This document shows, piece after piece, positions 8,002-16,614 of a stretch of 64,000 bases of DNA. The stretch spans positions 2,617,501-2,681,500 of the forward strand of contig NZ_CP060635.1 in NCBI RefSeq assembly GCF_014337215.1, written 5' to 3'. The DNA comes from Wansuia hejianensis. GTDB lineage: Bacteria > Bacillota > Clostridia > Lachnospirales > Lachnospiraceae. How positions within the stretch are numbered: the first letter of the stretch is position 1; each line of letters starts with the position of its first letter. A program made the translations under genes and the position numbers. The notes beneath the pieces are model-generated. The model was not told where the DNA came from. It ran no database searches and saw only the letters and a list, made by a program, of their open reading frames with translations.

Positions 8002-9951
8002 TTAGTACAGCTTCGCACCCGCCGGAATCCGGTCATCCACCATCAGCAGATTCAGTCCTTCACACCCATCCACTTCATGAATCGCAGAGATAAGCATTCC
8101 ACAAGAATCCATACCCATCATCGGTCTCGGAGGCAGGTTTGTAATTGCAATACAAGTCTTTCCAACCAGTTCTTCAGGCTCGTAATACTCGTGAATACCG
8201 CTTAAAATCACTCTATCTGTGCCTGAACCGTCATCTAAAACAAATTTCAGAAGCTTTTTGCTCTTCTTAACAGCCTCGCATTCTTTTACCTTTACAGCTC
8301 TGAAATCAGACTTTGCAAAAGTATCAAAGTCGACGAATTCTTCGAAAAGCGGTTCGATTTTCACATTGGAGAAATCAGTTTTTTCAACCAGGGCCCCTAC
8401 TGTTTCAGCTACAACGGGAGCTGCTTTTTCTGCCTTTTTAGACATCTCTGTACCACCGAGTGACTTCATCGTCGGGAACAGCAACACATCCCTGATCGCC
8501 GCTGCGTCCGTCAGCAGCATACACATCCTGTCGATTCCAAATCCGATTCCCCCTGTCGGCGGCATCCCAATCTCCAGCGCATTCAGGAAATCTTCATCCG
8601 TCGTATTCGCTTCCTCGTCTCCCTGAGCCAGCTGTTCTTCCTGTGCTTTAAACCGCTCTCTCTGGTCAATTGGGTCATTCAGCTCAGAATACGCATTCGC
8701 CATCTCCCAGCCATTCATGAAAAACTCGAACCTCTCCACATATTCCGGGTTATCCGGTTTTTTCTTCGTGAGCGGTGAAATCTCGATTGGATGATCCATC
8801 ACGAAGGTAGGCTGCACCAGATGCTCTTCCACAAATTCCTCAAAGAACAGGTTCAGGATATCTCCCTTTTTATGCCTCTCCTCGAATTCCACATGGTGCT
8901 CCCTCGCGGCAGCCCTGGCTTCCTCCAGAGTATGAATTTCGTTGAAATCCACCCCTACATACTTCTTCACCGCGTCCACCATCGTGATTCTCTCGAATGG
9001 TTTCCCCAGATCCATCTCAACGCCGTTATATATAATCTTCATGGTCCCCAGAACCTCCTGCGCCACATGGCGGTACAGGTTCTCCGTCAGATCCATCATC
9101 CCGTTATAATCCGTGTACGCCTGATACAGCTCCATCAGGGTAAATTCAGGATTGTGCCTGGTATCCAGTCCCTCATTCCGGAACACCCGCCCGATCTCGT
9201 ATACGCGTTCCATGCCGCCTACGATCAGACGCTTCAGGTATAGCTCCAGGGAGATTCTCAGCTTAAAATCCTCATCTAAAGCATTAAAATGAGTCTCAAA
9301 AGGACGCGCTGCCGCACCTCCCGCATTGGACACCAGCATGGGCGTCTCTACCTCCATGAATCCCTGTCCGTCCAGATATTTCCGAATGCTGCTGATGATC
9401 CTGGAACGCTTGATAAAGGTATCCTTCACCTCTGTATTCATGATCAGATCCACGTATCTCTGACGGTAGCGCAGGTCTGTATTGGTCAGGCCATGAAATT
9501 TCTCCGGCAGAATCTGCAGACTTTTGCTCAGCAGCACAACGCTGGTCACATGGATTGAGATTTCCCCTGTCTTTGTCTTAAACACAGTGCCCTTAATCCC
9601 GATGATATCTCCGATATCCAGCTTCTTAAAGCCCTTGTATGGCTCTTCTCCCACATTATCACGGGCCACATAGCACTGGATGCTTCCCTTTAAATCCTGC
9701 ACATTACAAAAAGACGCCTTGCCCATGACACGCTTGCTCATCATACGCCCGGCAACAGAAACCTCCTGGTCTTCCATGGTGTCGAAATGATCCTTTATAT
9801 CCTGGCTGTGGCAGGTCACATCATATTTCGTGATCTGGAAAGGGTCATTCCCGCTGTCCTGCAATTCTTTCAGCTTTTCCCGGCGCACCTTCAACAACTG
9901 GTTAATATCCTGTTCCTGCGCCTGTTTTTGCTGCTTCTGCTGTTCTGCCAT
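8002..9951 (-). CDS. lysS: Lysyl-tRNA synthetase, class II, with C-terminal tRNA-binding domain
   Basis: The 649-residue enzyme charges tRNA-Lys with lysine. After a glutamine-rich N-terminal extension come the OB-fold anticodon-binding domain, then class II motif 2 (FRNEGLDTRHNPEFTLMEL) and motif 3 (GIGFGIDRMCMLLTDA) ending near residue 510. Residues about 530-649 form an extra EMAPII/Trbp111-type tRNA-binding domain (FRAVKVKECEAV, GTDRVILSGI, AITNLPPRPMMGM), as at the C-terminus of many MetG proteins. Ordinary bacterial LysS is about 490-510 residues. GGGAGG 8 bases upstream fixes the MAEQQKQQ start. It follows greA by 19 bases in one operon with a strong promoter and terminator. Confidence 0.96.
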   Translation of the reverse strand: MAEQQKQQKQAQEQDINQLLKVRREKLKELQDSGNDPFQITKYDVTCHSQDIKDHFDTMEDQEVSVAGRMMSKRVMGKASFCNVQDLKGSIQCYVARDNVGEEPYKGFKKLDIGDIIGIKGTVFKTKTGEISIHVTSVVLLSKSLQILPEKFHGLTNTDLRYRQRYVDLIMNTEVKDTFIKRSRIISSIRKYLDGQGFMEVETPMLVSNAGGAAARPFETHFNALDEDFKLRISLELYLKRLIVGGMERVYEIGRVFRNEGLDTRHNPEFTLMELYQAYTDYNGMMDLTENLYRHVAQEVLGTMKIIYNGVEMDLGKPFERITMVDAVKKYVGVDFNEIHTLEEARAAAREHHVEFEERHKKGDILNLFFEEFVEEHLVQPTFVMDHPIEISPLTKKKPDNPEYVERFEFFMNGWEMANAYSELNDPIDQRERFKAQEEQLAQGDEEANTTDEDFLNALEIGMPPTGGIGFGIDRMCMLLTDAAAIRDVLLFPTMKSLGGTEMSKKAEKAAPVVAETVGALVEKTDFSNVKIEPLFEEFVDFDTFAKSDFRAVKVKECEAVKKSKKLLKFVLDDGSGTDRVILSGIHEYYEPEELVGKTCIAITNLPPRPMMGMDSCGMLISAIHEVDGCEGLNLLMVDDRIPAGAKLY

Positions 9952-9970
9952 TTTTTCCTCCCTCAATCGA

Positions 9971-10453
9971 TCAGATATTTCTTTCGATAGTCAGCACTTT
10001 ATACTCCATGGCTCCGGCGGGGGACTCAACGTTCACGATATCTCCCACCCTGGCGCCGATCAGCGCGCGTCCCACCGGGGATTCATTGGAGATCTTGCCC
10101 TTCAGGCTGTTGGCCTCTGTGGAACCGACGATGGAAAACTCCATCTCCTCTTCATACTCCATATCAAATACGCCGACCTTACATCCAATGTTAATTTTAT
10201 CTGTATCAGCTTCGTCTTCTACGACTACTTCTGCATTCTTCAAAATCTTTTCCAGTTCCTCGATACGCGCTTCGATATCTCTCTGCTCGTCCTTCGCAGC
10301 ATCATACTCAGCGTTCTCAGACAGGTCGCCCTGCTCTCTGGCTTCTTTAATTTTCTCTGCGACTTCTTTTCTTTTATTGACTTTCAGGTCGTGAAGCTCT
10401 TCTTCCAGCCTTTGCAGACCTGCATAAGTTAATATATTTTTCTTTTCTTCCAT
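9971..10453 (-). CDS. greA: Transcription elongation factor GreA
   Basis: The 160-residue protein has the normal GreA length and two-domain build. An N-terminal antiparallel coiled coil carries the LSENAEYDAAKDEQ tip with the acidic residues that reach the RNA polymerase active site, and a C-terminal FKBP-like domain includes ISNESPVGRALIGARVGD. It stimulates cleavage of backtracked transcripts. It is the first gene of the greA-lysS operon, directly behind a consensus promoter. Confidence 0.97.
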   Translation of the reverse strand: MEEKKNILTYAGLQRLEEELHDLKVNKRKEVAEKIKEAREQGDLSENAEYDAAKDEQRDIEARIEELEKILKNAEVVVEDEADTDKINIGCKVGVFDMEYEEEMEFSIVGSTEANSLKGKISNESPVGRALIGARVGDIVNVESPAGAMEYKVLTIERNI

Positions 10454-10515
10454 CTTGCTTTCCGCCGTCCTTTCCTATAAGAAGGTATATTCCCGCCTAT
10501 CTTAACAATTACGGT

Positions 10516-10544
10516 ATTATAATTGATTCGTCCCTAATTGTCAA
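10516..10544 (-). promoter_or_regulatory. Perfect-consensus sigma-A promoter of greA-lysS
   Basis: On the minus strand TTGACA (10539-10544) and TATAAT (10516-10521) are separated by exactly 17 bases, so both hexamers match the sigma-A consensus in full. The start of transcription would be near 10509, about 55 bases before the greA start. High constitutive expression is expected. Confidence 0.9.
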
Positions 10545-10598
10545 GCTGTAATACACTATGTAATTTGTTAAATTTTTATTCTCCTGTTTACCTTCTTT

Positions 10599-11579
10599 TT
10601 ATCTGTTCTGAAAAGTCCCCTCCAGCTCTTCCAATATACGTTCCAGCTCCTCCATGCTCTGAACCTCGTTGACTCTGCTTCTGAGCTTTGCCGAGTGCGG
10701 AAATCCTGCCGTATACCAGGCCACATGCTTTCTCATCTCTCGTATTCCCGTATACTCCCCCTTATAATCCAACAGCATGCGGGCGTGGCGGAGAATCATC
10801 TCACAGACCTGCTCTTTGGACGGGGCCGGAAGTGTCTCTCCTGTTTTCATATAATGAAGAATCCGGGAAAAGATCCAGGGATTGCCCTGTGCTCCCCGGC
10901 CGATCATGATGCCGTCACACCCGGTCTCCTCCAACATGGCCTTCGCCTTCTCCGGGCAATCCACATCCCCGTTGCCGATCACGGGTATTGACACCGCCTC
11001 TTTCACCCGGCGTATGATCTCCCAGTCAGCCTTCCCGGAGTAATACTGTTCCCTGGTTCTTCCGTGAACGGATATCGCCGACGCTCCCGCCTGTTCCGCG
11101 ATTTTGGCGATTTCCACCGCATTTACATGCTCCTCGTCAAAGCCACGGCGGATCTTCACCGTTACAGGCTTTCTGACTGCCTTTACCAGTGCTGAAATGA
11201 TCTCTCCCACCAGCCTTGGAGCCTTCATCAGGGCAGATCCTTCTCCGTTATTTACTACCTTCGGGACCGGACAGCCCATGTTAAAATCCAGAATATCAAA
11301 GGGGCGGTCCTCAATCCACTGAACGGCCTCTGACAGAATCTCCGGCTCACTGCCGAACAACTGCAGGGAGACCGGGTTTTCTCTGGGATCAATGGTCAAC
11401 AGCTCTTCTGTATTCCTGTTTTTATATAAGATGGCCTTTGCACTCACCATTTCCATGCACAGCAGCCCCGCCCCCTGCTCTTTGCAGAGCAGGCGAAACG
11501 GCAGGTCAGTTACCCCTGCCATTGGAGCCAGTATCAAGGGATTGTCAATGGTCACTCCACCGATCTTCAACGTACGCAT
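10599..11579 (-). CDS. dusB: tRNA-dihydrouridine synthase DusB
   Basis: This 326-residue FMN enzyme reduces uridines in the tRNA D-loop. The TIM-barrel FMN-binding start LILAPMAGVTDLPFRLLC, the NMGCPVPKVVNNGEGSALMK segment with the catalytic cysteine, the VKIRRGFDEEHVN strand and SVHGRTREQYYSG are all present. The C-terminal helical domain contains MRKHVAWYTAGFP. It is last in the argF-birA-unknown-dusB series, with short gaps. DusB is the usual sole Dus in this lineage; all key residues look intact. Confidence 0.95.
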   Translation of the reverse strand: MRTLKIGGVTIDNPLILAPMAGVTDLPFRLLCKEQGAGLLCMEMVSAKAILYKNRNTEELLTIDPRENPVSLQLFGSEPEILSEAVQWIEDRPFDILDFNMGCPVPKVVNNGEGSALMKAPRLVGEIISALVKAVRKPVTVKIRRGFDEEHVNAVEIAKIAEQAGASAISVHGRTREQYYSGKADWEIIRRVKEAVSIPVIGNGDVDCPEKAKAMLEETGCDGIMIGRGAQGNPWIFSRILHYMKTGETLPAPSKEQVCEMILRHARMLLDYKGEYTGIREMRKHVAWYTAGFPHSAKLRSRVNEVQSMEELERILEELEGTFQNR

Positions 11580-11597
11580 GCGCCCGCACCTCCCGTT

Positions 11598-11930
11598 TCA
11601 GTCATTTTCCAGGCCTTCCACATCCAATCCCAGGAAAAACACCTGGTAGAACAGCTCCAGAGACCGGAAAAGCTCCCTCTTTTCTTCCTGCAGCTGCTTA
11701 ATCCGTAGCGGCCCGCCGATATCATCATACATGGCATCCGCTTCCAGGGCCTCTGTCTTCAGTTCCAGATCTCCCTCTTCGCTGTATTCCACCGTAAATA
11801 TACCGCCAATCTCTTCTGTGAACAGGACGCACATAATATGCAGTTCATCCTGAATCTGCTCCGGAAGGCTGGAAAACTCCGGATTAAAATAATACTTCTT
11901 CTCGTACGCATTCGCTCCGCAAAGTACCAT
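11598..11930 (-). CDS. Conserved hypothetical protein, acidic, 110 aa
   Basis: I cannot assign a function. The protein is small and strongly acidic, starts MVLCGANAYEKKYYFNPEFS, and has a central beta-rich segment (GGIFTVEYSEEGDLELKTEA) followed by a helical C-terminus (KQLQEEKRELFRSLELFYQ). No signal peptide, membrane segment or metal-binding cluster is visible. AGGAG lies 11 bases before the start. It sits between birA and dusB with gaps of 14 and 18 bases, so it is co-transcribed with them. The arrangement suggests a lineage-specific conserved housekeeping protein. Confidence 0.75.
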   Translation of the reverse strand: MVLCGANAYEKKYYFNPEFSSLPEQIQDELHIMCVLFTEEIGGIFTVEYSEEGDLELKTEALEADAMYDDIGGPLRIKQLQEEKRELFRSLELFYQVFFLGLDVEGLEND

Positions 11931-11944
11931 ATGCTTTCACACTC

Positions 11945-12748
11945 CTATACATAACCATAGATTCCCCTGACCGAAACCTCTCCGGCGTAGACAGCCTCTG
12001 TCTCACCGTTATCTTTACGTTTTACCAGCAGCTCCCCCCGGTCATTGATCCCCAGCGCCGTCCCGCAGAAGGACCCGGCAGGGTCCAGGACCCGCACGGA
12101 GCGCCCCCGGTTCGCCAGAATTTCCTGATATCTTCGGGAAAGTCCGGAGAGATCTCCCGTGTCCATAAATATTTTATAATATTTCCAGAAGAAGTTAAGG
12201 ATCTCCGCTGTCACAACCTCCCGGCTGACAGACCTTCCCAGTTCCAGCAGCAGAGAGGTGGCCGTTCCTGCAAGTTCCCCTGGAAATGCCGGAACATTCA
12301 CATTCGTTCCAATCCCGATGACCACATAATCTGTGCCTGAACTCATCTCCGTCAATATCCCGCAGAGCTTTTTGCCTCCGATGATCACATCATTAGGCCA
12401 TTTAATCTGTGTATCCAGACCACAGGCCCGGCGTATGCCGTCAGCCGCAGCCATACCCATGACCAGCGTCAGCATCGATATCCTGTCGGCGGGCAGATCA
12501 GGCCGGAGCAGCAGGCTCATGGATACAGATGTACCGGCTGCTGTGTTCCAGGCCCTGCCTCTGCGCCCTTTCCCGGCTGTCTGCCGCTCCGCCAGGTATA
12601 TGGCTCCTCCGGACACACCCTTCCGGCCCTCCCGCTTCGCCCAGTCATTGGTGGAATCCACTTCCTCACAGTAAAAAAGGCGGCAGCCGGTTCCCTCATC
12701 GGTCAACCGGCTCCTGATCTCCTCTGTGTTTAACAGCTTTCCGTTCAT
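11945..12748 (-). CDS. birA: Biotin--[acetyl-CoA-carboxylase] ligase (BirA, group I)
   Basis: This 267-residue enzyme attaches biotin to carboxyl-carrier proteins through biotinyl-AMP. The catalytic loop AGKGRRGRAWNTAAGTS, the KWPNDV motif and KLCGILTEM with the biotin-lysine site are present, and a small SH3-like C-terminal domain ends the protein. There is no N-terminal winged helix, so this is a group I ligase that cannot act as a biotin repressor. Its start overlaps the argF stop by 4 bases (ATGA), implying translational coupling. Confidence 0.93.
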   Translation of the reverse strand: MNGKLLNTEEIRSRLTDEGTGCRLFYCEEVDSTNDWAKREGRKGVSGGAIYLAERQTAGKGRRGRAWNTAAGTSVSMSLLLRPDLPADRISMLTLVMGMAAADGIRRACGLDTQIKWPNDVIIGGKKLCGILTEMSSGTDYVVIGIGTNVNVPAFPGELAGTATSLLLELGRSVSREVVTAEILNFFWKYYKIFMDTGDLSGLSRRYQEILANRGRSVRVLDPAGSFCGTALGINDRGELLVKRKDNGETEAVYAGEVSVRGIYGYV

Positions 12749-13737
12749 ACAGCCCCTAACGTAGCGGCCATAACAGCCTTTATCGTGTGCATCCGGTTTT
12801 CAGCCTCATCAAACACCCTGGACTGAGAGGATTCGAACACTTCATCGGTTACTTCCATATCAGTAATGCTGAAACGCTCATGCATTTCTTTTCCGATCTT
12901 TGTCTTCAGATCATGAAAAGCGGGCAGGCAATGGAGGAAAATCGCTTCGGGCCTGGCATTTTCCATCACCTTTGCGGTGACTTTATAGGGGGTCAGATCC
13001 TGAATTCTCTCTTCCCACACCTCATCCGGTTCGCCCATGGACACCCACACGTCTGTATAGATGACGTCCGCATCCCTGGTTCCCGCCACTACGTTTTCCG
13101 TCAGCGTGATGGTTCCGCCGCTCTGCTCCGCATATTTCTCACACTGAGCCACCAGCTCCTGGCTGGGGAAGTATTTTTCCGGAGCGCAGGCCACAAAATG
13201 CATTCCCAGCTTTGAGCAGGCAATCATCAGTGAGTTACCCATATTATAGCGGGCGTCTCCCATATAAACCAGACGGATGCCCTCCAGGCGGCCAAACTCC
13301 TCCTTCACCGTCAGCAGATCCGCAAGCATCTGCGTGGGGTGATACTCATTCGTCAGCCCGTTCCACACAGGAACCCCGGCATATTTCGCCAGCTCTTCCA
13401 CGATCTCCTGGCCAAAGCCCCGGTACTCAATTCCTTCAAACATTCTTCCGAGAACCCGCGCCGTATCCTCGATGCTCTCCTTCTTCCCGATCTGGGAGCC
13501 TGACGGGTCCAGATAGGTGGTGCCCATCCCCAGGTCATGAGCCGCGACTTCAAAAGCGCAGCGGGTCCTGGTGCTGGTTTTTTCAAAGATCAGAGCGACA
13601 TTCTTGCCCCTCAGCGTGTCCACCGGCACCCCTCTTTTCTTCTTGTCCTTCAGCTCCGCTGCCAGATCCAGAAGATATGTAATTTCCTCCGGTGTAAAGT
13701 CCTTCAAAGTTAAAAAATTACGGCCTTTTAAGTTCAT
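12745..13737 (-). CDS. argF: Ornithine carbamoyltransferase
   Basis: The 330-residue enzyme makes citrulline from ornithine and carbamoyl phosphate, or runs in reverse in arginine fermentation. The carbamoyl-phosphate loop EKTSTRTRCAFE, the HPTQMLADLLT motif and the ornithine-site FLHCLPAFHD are intact. No other arginine gene is adjacent; the neighbours are birA and dusB. I see no ARG box, so whether it is biosynthetic or catabolic cannot be decided. Confidence 0.95.
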   Translation of the reverse strand: MNLKGRNFLTLKDFTPEEITYLLDLAAELKDKKKRGVPVDTLRGKNVALIFEKTSTRTRCAFEVAAHDLGMGTTYLDPSGSQIGKKESIEDTARVLGRMFEGIEYRGFGQEIVEELAKYAGVPVWNGLTNEYHPTQMLADLLTVKEEFGRLEGIRLVYMGDARYNMGNSLMIACSKLGMHFVACAPEKYFPSQELVAQCEKYAEQSGGTITLTENVVAGTRDADVIYTDVWVSMGEPDEVWEERIQDLTPYKVTAKVMENARPEAIFLHCLPAFHDLKTKIGKEMHERFSITDMEVTDEVFESSQSRVFDEAENRMHTIKAVMAATLGAV

Positions 13738-13765
13738 TCTATTTCTCCTCTTTTTAATCTTTTAT

Positions 13766-13804
13766 GCCGGAGGCCATACACCCTGCGGGCGCATAACCTC
13801 CGGC
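13766..13804 (+). terminator. Hairpin between SPFH gene and argF, T-tract on plus strand
   Basis: The arms GCCGGAGG (13766-13773) and CCTCCGGC (13797-13804) enclose a GC-rich inner loop and are followed on the plus strand by TTTTTA. In the minus-strand mRNA that joins the SPFH gene to argF, the hairpin has no T-tract after it. There it would act as an mRNA structure or processing barrier rather than a classic terminator. No plus-strand gene is nearby. Confidence 0.55.
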
Positions 13805-13820
13805 TTTTTATCCCGTTATT

Positions 13821-14777
13821 CTATTTGCCTGCGGCTGCGTCCTTGGTCTTCACAATCTCCGTCAGAGATGTGGCAAGGCTGGCAATGCCCTGCAGATCGG
13901 ACGGAACCACAATCTTGGTCGCCGTTCCGTTCGCCAGCTGTCCCAGGGCTTCCAAACTCTTCAGCGTCAGTACCGATTCATCAGCGCCTGCTTCCTTCAG
14001 CATCCGGATACCGTCCGCATTCGCCTGCTGCACCTTCAGAATAGCCTCCGCCTCACCTTCTGCCTCACGGATCATCTTCTCCTTCTCAGCCTCAGCCCGG
14101 AGAATCGCCGCCTGCTTCTCAGCTTGTGCATCCAGAATCACCGATTCCTTCTTGCCTTCTGCTACCAGAATCGTTGACTTCTTCTCGCCTTCTGCGATCA
14201 AAATAGATTCCCGCCTCTCACGTTCAGCCTTCATTTGCTTCTCCATGGCTTCCTGGATGGCCGCCGGAGGCATAATATTCTTCAGCTCAACTCTATTGAC
14301 TTTAATGCCCCACGGGTCTGTGGCGATATCCAGCGCCGCCCGCATCTTGGTATTGATGATCTCACGTGACGTCAGCGTCTCGTCCAGTTCCATGTCGCCG
14401 ATGATGTTACGCAGCGTAGTGGCCGTCAAATTCTCAATGGCCATGATAGGATTCTCCACGCCGTAGCAGAACAGCCGGGGATCTGTAATCTGGAAAAATA
14501 CAACCGTATCAATCCTCATCGTAACATTGTCCTTCGTAATAACCGGCTGGGGCGGAAAATCCACCACCTGTTCCTTCAGATTCACGCGTCTGGCGACTCT
14601 CTCTACAAAAGGAACCTTAAAATGAAGCCCGGTCCCCCAGGTCACCTTATAAGCTCCGAATTGCTCGATAACAAAGCCCTGCGCCTGCGGAACGATCTTG
14701 ATGCAGGACGCAACAATGATCAAAAGCAGCAGCAAAAAAATAATCAGTATCACAACTGGCCAGTTCACTTCTCCCAT
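13821..14777 (-). CDS. SPFH/stomatin-like membrane protein (QmcA type)
   Basis: The 318-residue protein has one N-terminal membrane segment (VVILIIFLLLLLIIVAS), then an SPFH/band 7 domain (VPQAQGFVIEQFGAYKVTW, GLHFKVPFVERVARRVNL), a long charged coiled coil (QMKAERERRESILIAEGEKK) and a Gly/Ala-rich tail. Such proteins form ring-like scaffolds in membrane microdomains. The NfeD partner lies 6 bases upstream, the standard pairing for this family. Localisation and family are firm; the client proteins are unknown. Confidence 0.92.
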   Translation of the reverse strand: MGEVNWPVVILIIFLLLLLIIVASCIKIVPQAQGFVIEQFGAYKVTWGTGLHFKVPFVERVARRVNLKEQVVDFPPQPVITKDNVTMRIDTVVFFQITDPRLFCYGVENPIMAIENLTATTLRNIIGDMELDETLTSREIINTKMRAALDIATDPWGIKVNRVELKNIMPPAAIQEAMEKQMKAERERRESILIAEGEKKSTILVAEGKKESVILDAQAEKQAAILRAEAEKEKMIREAEGEAEAILKVQQANADGIRMLKEAGADESVLTLKSLEALGQLANGTATKIVVPSDLQGIASLATSLTEIVKTKDAAAGK

Positions 14778-14783
14778 AATTCC

Positions 14784-15218
14784 CTACCTCTCTTTCCTTT
14801 CTACAATCAATTTTACCCCGTCTATCCTCAAAATACGCACAACTGTGTCTTTTTCTATTGTATCGTTATCCTGCTGGCTTCTGGCCATCCATTCCAGCCC
14901 GTTGATAAAGACCTCGCCCCGCCCCATCAGATTATTAATGGTCTGGGTGACAATCGCCTGCTCACCGATCAGGCTCTCCGCGTTGGTAGCTGTCTTATGT
15001 TTATTCAACATCCTCATGACAACCGGCCTGGTAAAAATCAGCAAAATGATAGAAACTGCCAAGAACAGCACCACCTGGACTGCAACATTCGCCCCCAGGA
15101 GAGCAGCAATAAACGCCGCCAGCGCTCCGCCCGCAAACCAGATCGTCGAAAGGCCCAGCGTAATTACCTCAATCACCAGCAATACGATCAGAATGACCAG
15201 CCATATGATTGGATTCAT
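14784..15218 (-). CDS. NfeD-like membrane protein
   Basis: The 144-residue protein has about three hydrophobic N-terminal segments (IIWLVILIVLLVIEVITL, STIWFAGGALAAFIAALL, VVLFLAVSIILLIFT), then a soluble OB-fold domain (GEQAIVTQTINNLMG, RGEVFINGLEWMARS, VRILRIDGVKLIVE). This is the short NfeD form that pairs with SPFH proteins; it lacks the ClpP-like protease domain of long NfeD. It is the first gene of the two-gene unit and has its own promoter. Confidence 0.9.
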   Translation of the reverse strand: MNPIIWLVILIVLLVIEVITLGLSTIWFAGGALAAFIAALLGANVAVQVVLFLAVSIILLIFTRPVVMRMLNKHKTATNAESLIGEQAIVTQTINNLMGRGEVFINGLEWMARSQQDNDTIEKDTVVRILRIDGVKLIVERKER

Positions 15219-15262
15219 ATCCTATCCCTCCGTATTGGAAATCCAATAAAAGTTACGGATTA

Positions 15263-15291
15263 ATCATACTATATTTTTCCCAAAAACACAA
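15263..15291 (-). promoter_or_regulatory. Promoter of the nfeD-SPFH operon
   Basis: On the minus strand a -35-like TTGTGT (15286-15291) and -10 TATGAT (15263-15268) are 17 bases apart. The transcript would start near 15256, about 38 bases before the NfeD start codon. Confidence 0.55.
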
Positions 15292-15353
15292 GCGTGCTAT
15301 TGCGGTTGTTTGGTGGAGAAGGGTGTGTGGATACCCGGCATTTAGAAGCAAAA

Positions 15354-15390
15354 ACAAAGCCCTTCGGCGTCTCCGCCTCCGGGCCTCTGT
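15354..15390 (-). terminator. Bidirectional intrinsic terminator after the SleB-like gene
   Basis: An imperfect GC-rich stem (ACAAAGCCC with GGGCCTCTGT) is bounded by TTTGTTTTT on the minus strand and TTTTTTT on the plus strand. It begins 16 bases after the SleB-like stop codon. Just beyond it, 15328-15338 reads TGGATACCCGG, the same 11-base word found at both tips of the long inverted repeat at 60 kb. Confidence 0.75.
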
Positions 15391-15405
15391 TTTTTTATAT
15401 TATTT

Positions 15406-16425
15406 TTAATAGAAATGCTGGTTTCCTATTTGTATCCCCTGTCCGGAACCGCTGTTGAAATACAGGCAGCCTCCCACAGGATTTTCACCGTTCAGAGCTG
15501 CTCTGGCTGCTTCGTAGCAGTCGGCGTCTGCACCCTGGGCCAGGGTTCTGGCCAGGATTCCAGAGGACGCCGGGGTGAACTGCCCGCTCTGATAGATAAC
15601 CTCACTGATGGAGTTGGGGAAAGATCCACTGTTCACGCGGTTTAATACTACCGCTCCGACTGCCACCTTTCCCGTGCGGCTTTCTCCTCCGGCTTCGCAG
15701 TGGATGATCGCTGCCAGCAGATCCAGTTCTGCCGACCCGGCTGATACCGGCTGGGCTTCTGATGTGGCGGCAGCCTGTGCTTCAGCACTCTGTGCGGCTT
15801 GTGCAGCCGCTGCCTGGGCCGCTTCTTCCGCTGCGCGCATTTGCTCGTATTCCTCAAGGGTCAGGGCAGTATGTTCCAGATCCTTTGTTTCGATGTATTC
15901 GGCCGCCATGTAAGCGTCGTTTCCCTGGTATTCTATCTGGAGCCATTCATTTTCTTCTCCGGTGATCTTCACCTCTTCACCGCCTGCCTCGGAACCCAGG
16001 ACGCTTCCTTCCAGCGACGGGGCCGACCGGACGTTCAGCGCGTCCGCCGTTACGGTACCGGAAAAGCCATGTACATTTCTATAATGAACTCTAGCCTCTT
16101 CACCAAAGACCAGCAGATCCGAACGGATATATCCTTCTACGCTGCCTGAACGGACTTTTGTCCAGTCGCCCTCTGTTCCAAGAACTTCCGCGCTGCATCC
16201 CGGGAGCAGCACGCCGATCCTTCCGCTGTCAATCGATGCGCCTTCTCTGATGTTGGCATAACTGGTTACATTCGCCGCGGCCATGTTCTGCCAGGCGGCT
16301 GTATCTATCACACGGACACTCTCCTCATTCGTAACTGTTTCTGCATGGACCGGAGCCGTCATGACGACTGTCAGTGCCAGAGCACTTCCCAATACCGCAA
16401 AGGCACCTGTTGTTTTACGTTTCAT
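15406..16425 (-). CDS. Secreted SleB-type cell-wall hydrolase with two SH3b domains
   Basis: The 339-residue protein begins with a signal peptide (MKRKTTGAFAVLGSALAL, cleavage near VHAET). Two bacterial SH3 domains follow at about residues 55-105 (ANIREGASIDSGRIGVLLPG) and 118-175 (ALNVRSAPSLEGSVLGSEAG), then an Ala/Gln-rich linker. The C-terminus is a hydrolase_2/SleB domain (LLAAIIHCEAGGESRTGKVA, VLNRVNSGSFPN, YFNSGSG) with the catalytic glutamate in HCEAGGE. It probably cleaves peptidoglycan in the wall, in spores or during growth. GGAGG 6 bases upstream fixes the start; an upstream ATG was rejected. A WalR-like box lies in its leader. Confidence 0.9.
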   Translation of the reverse strand: MKRKTTGAFAVLGSALALTVVMTAPVHAETVTNEESVRVIDTAAWQNMAAANVTSYANIREGASIDSGRIGVLLPGCSAEVLGTEGDWTKVRSGSVEGYIRSDLLVFGEEARVHYRNVHGFSGTVTADALNVRSAPSLEGSVLGSEAGGEEVKITGEENEWLQIEYQGNDAYMAAEYIETKDLEHTALTLEEYEQMRAAEEAAQAAAAQAAQSAEAQAAATSEAQPVSAGSAELDLLAAIIHCEAGGESRTGKVAVGAVVLNRVNSGSFPNSISEVIYQSGQFTPASSGILARTLAQGADADCYEAARAALNGENPVGGCLYFNSGSGQGIQIGNQHFY

Positions 16426-16513
16426 AATTACCTCCTGATTCTTGTCGCTGCCGTACACAGCACATTCCCAACGGGCTGCACTGTACATGGCCGCTCTTTG
16501 TTGTCTTTAAATT

Positions 16514-16530
16514 ATTACATACTTGTTACA
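16514..16530 (-). promoter_or_regulatory. WalR/YycF-like box in the SleB-like gene leader
   Basis: On the minus strand TGTAAC, five bases, TGTAAT matches the WalR consensus TGTWAH-N5-TGTWAH; a third related hexamer CGTAAC lies just upstream. The site is at about +10 to +25 relative to the predicted transcript start. Downstream placement of this kind is seen at WalR-repressed genes in Bacillus. WalR regulates cell-wall hydrolases, which fits this gene. Confidence 0.5.
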
Positions 16531-16545
16531 AATTGTTACGAACAG

Positions 16546-16574
16546 ATTCTAACATTTTTACGTTTTTTTGTCAA
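16546..16574 (-). promoter_or_regulatory. Promoter of the SleB-like hydrolase gene
   Basis: On the minus strand TTGACA (16569-16574) and TAGAAT (16546-16551) are 17 bases apart. Transcription would start near 16539, about 115 bases before the start codon. Confidence 0.75.
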
Positions 16575-16614
16575 CCTTAAGATGATGACAATTAGTTCCA
16601 TTTTGCGCAAAAAA

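Noticed and set aside
8791..9243. Long plus-strand open frames opposite lysS, dnaE and other minus-strand genes (for example 21505-22662)
   Set aside because: They are antisense shadows of well-supported genes, caused by codon bias; none has a ribosome site or recognisable domain.
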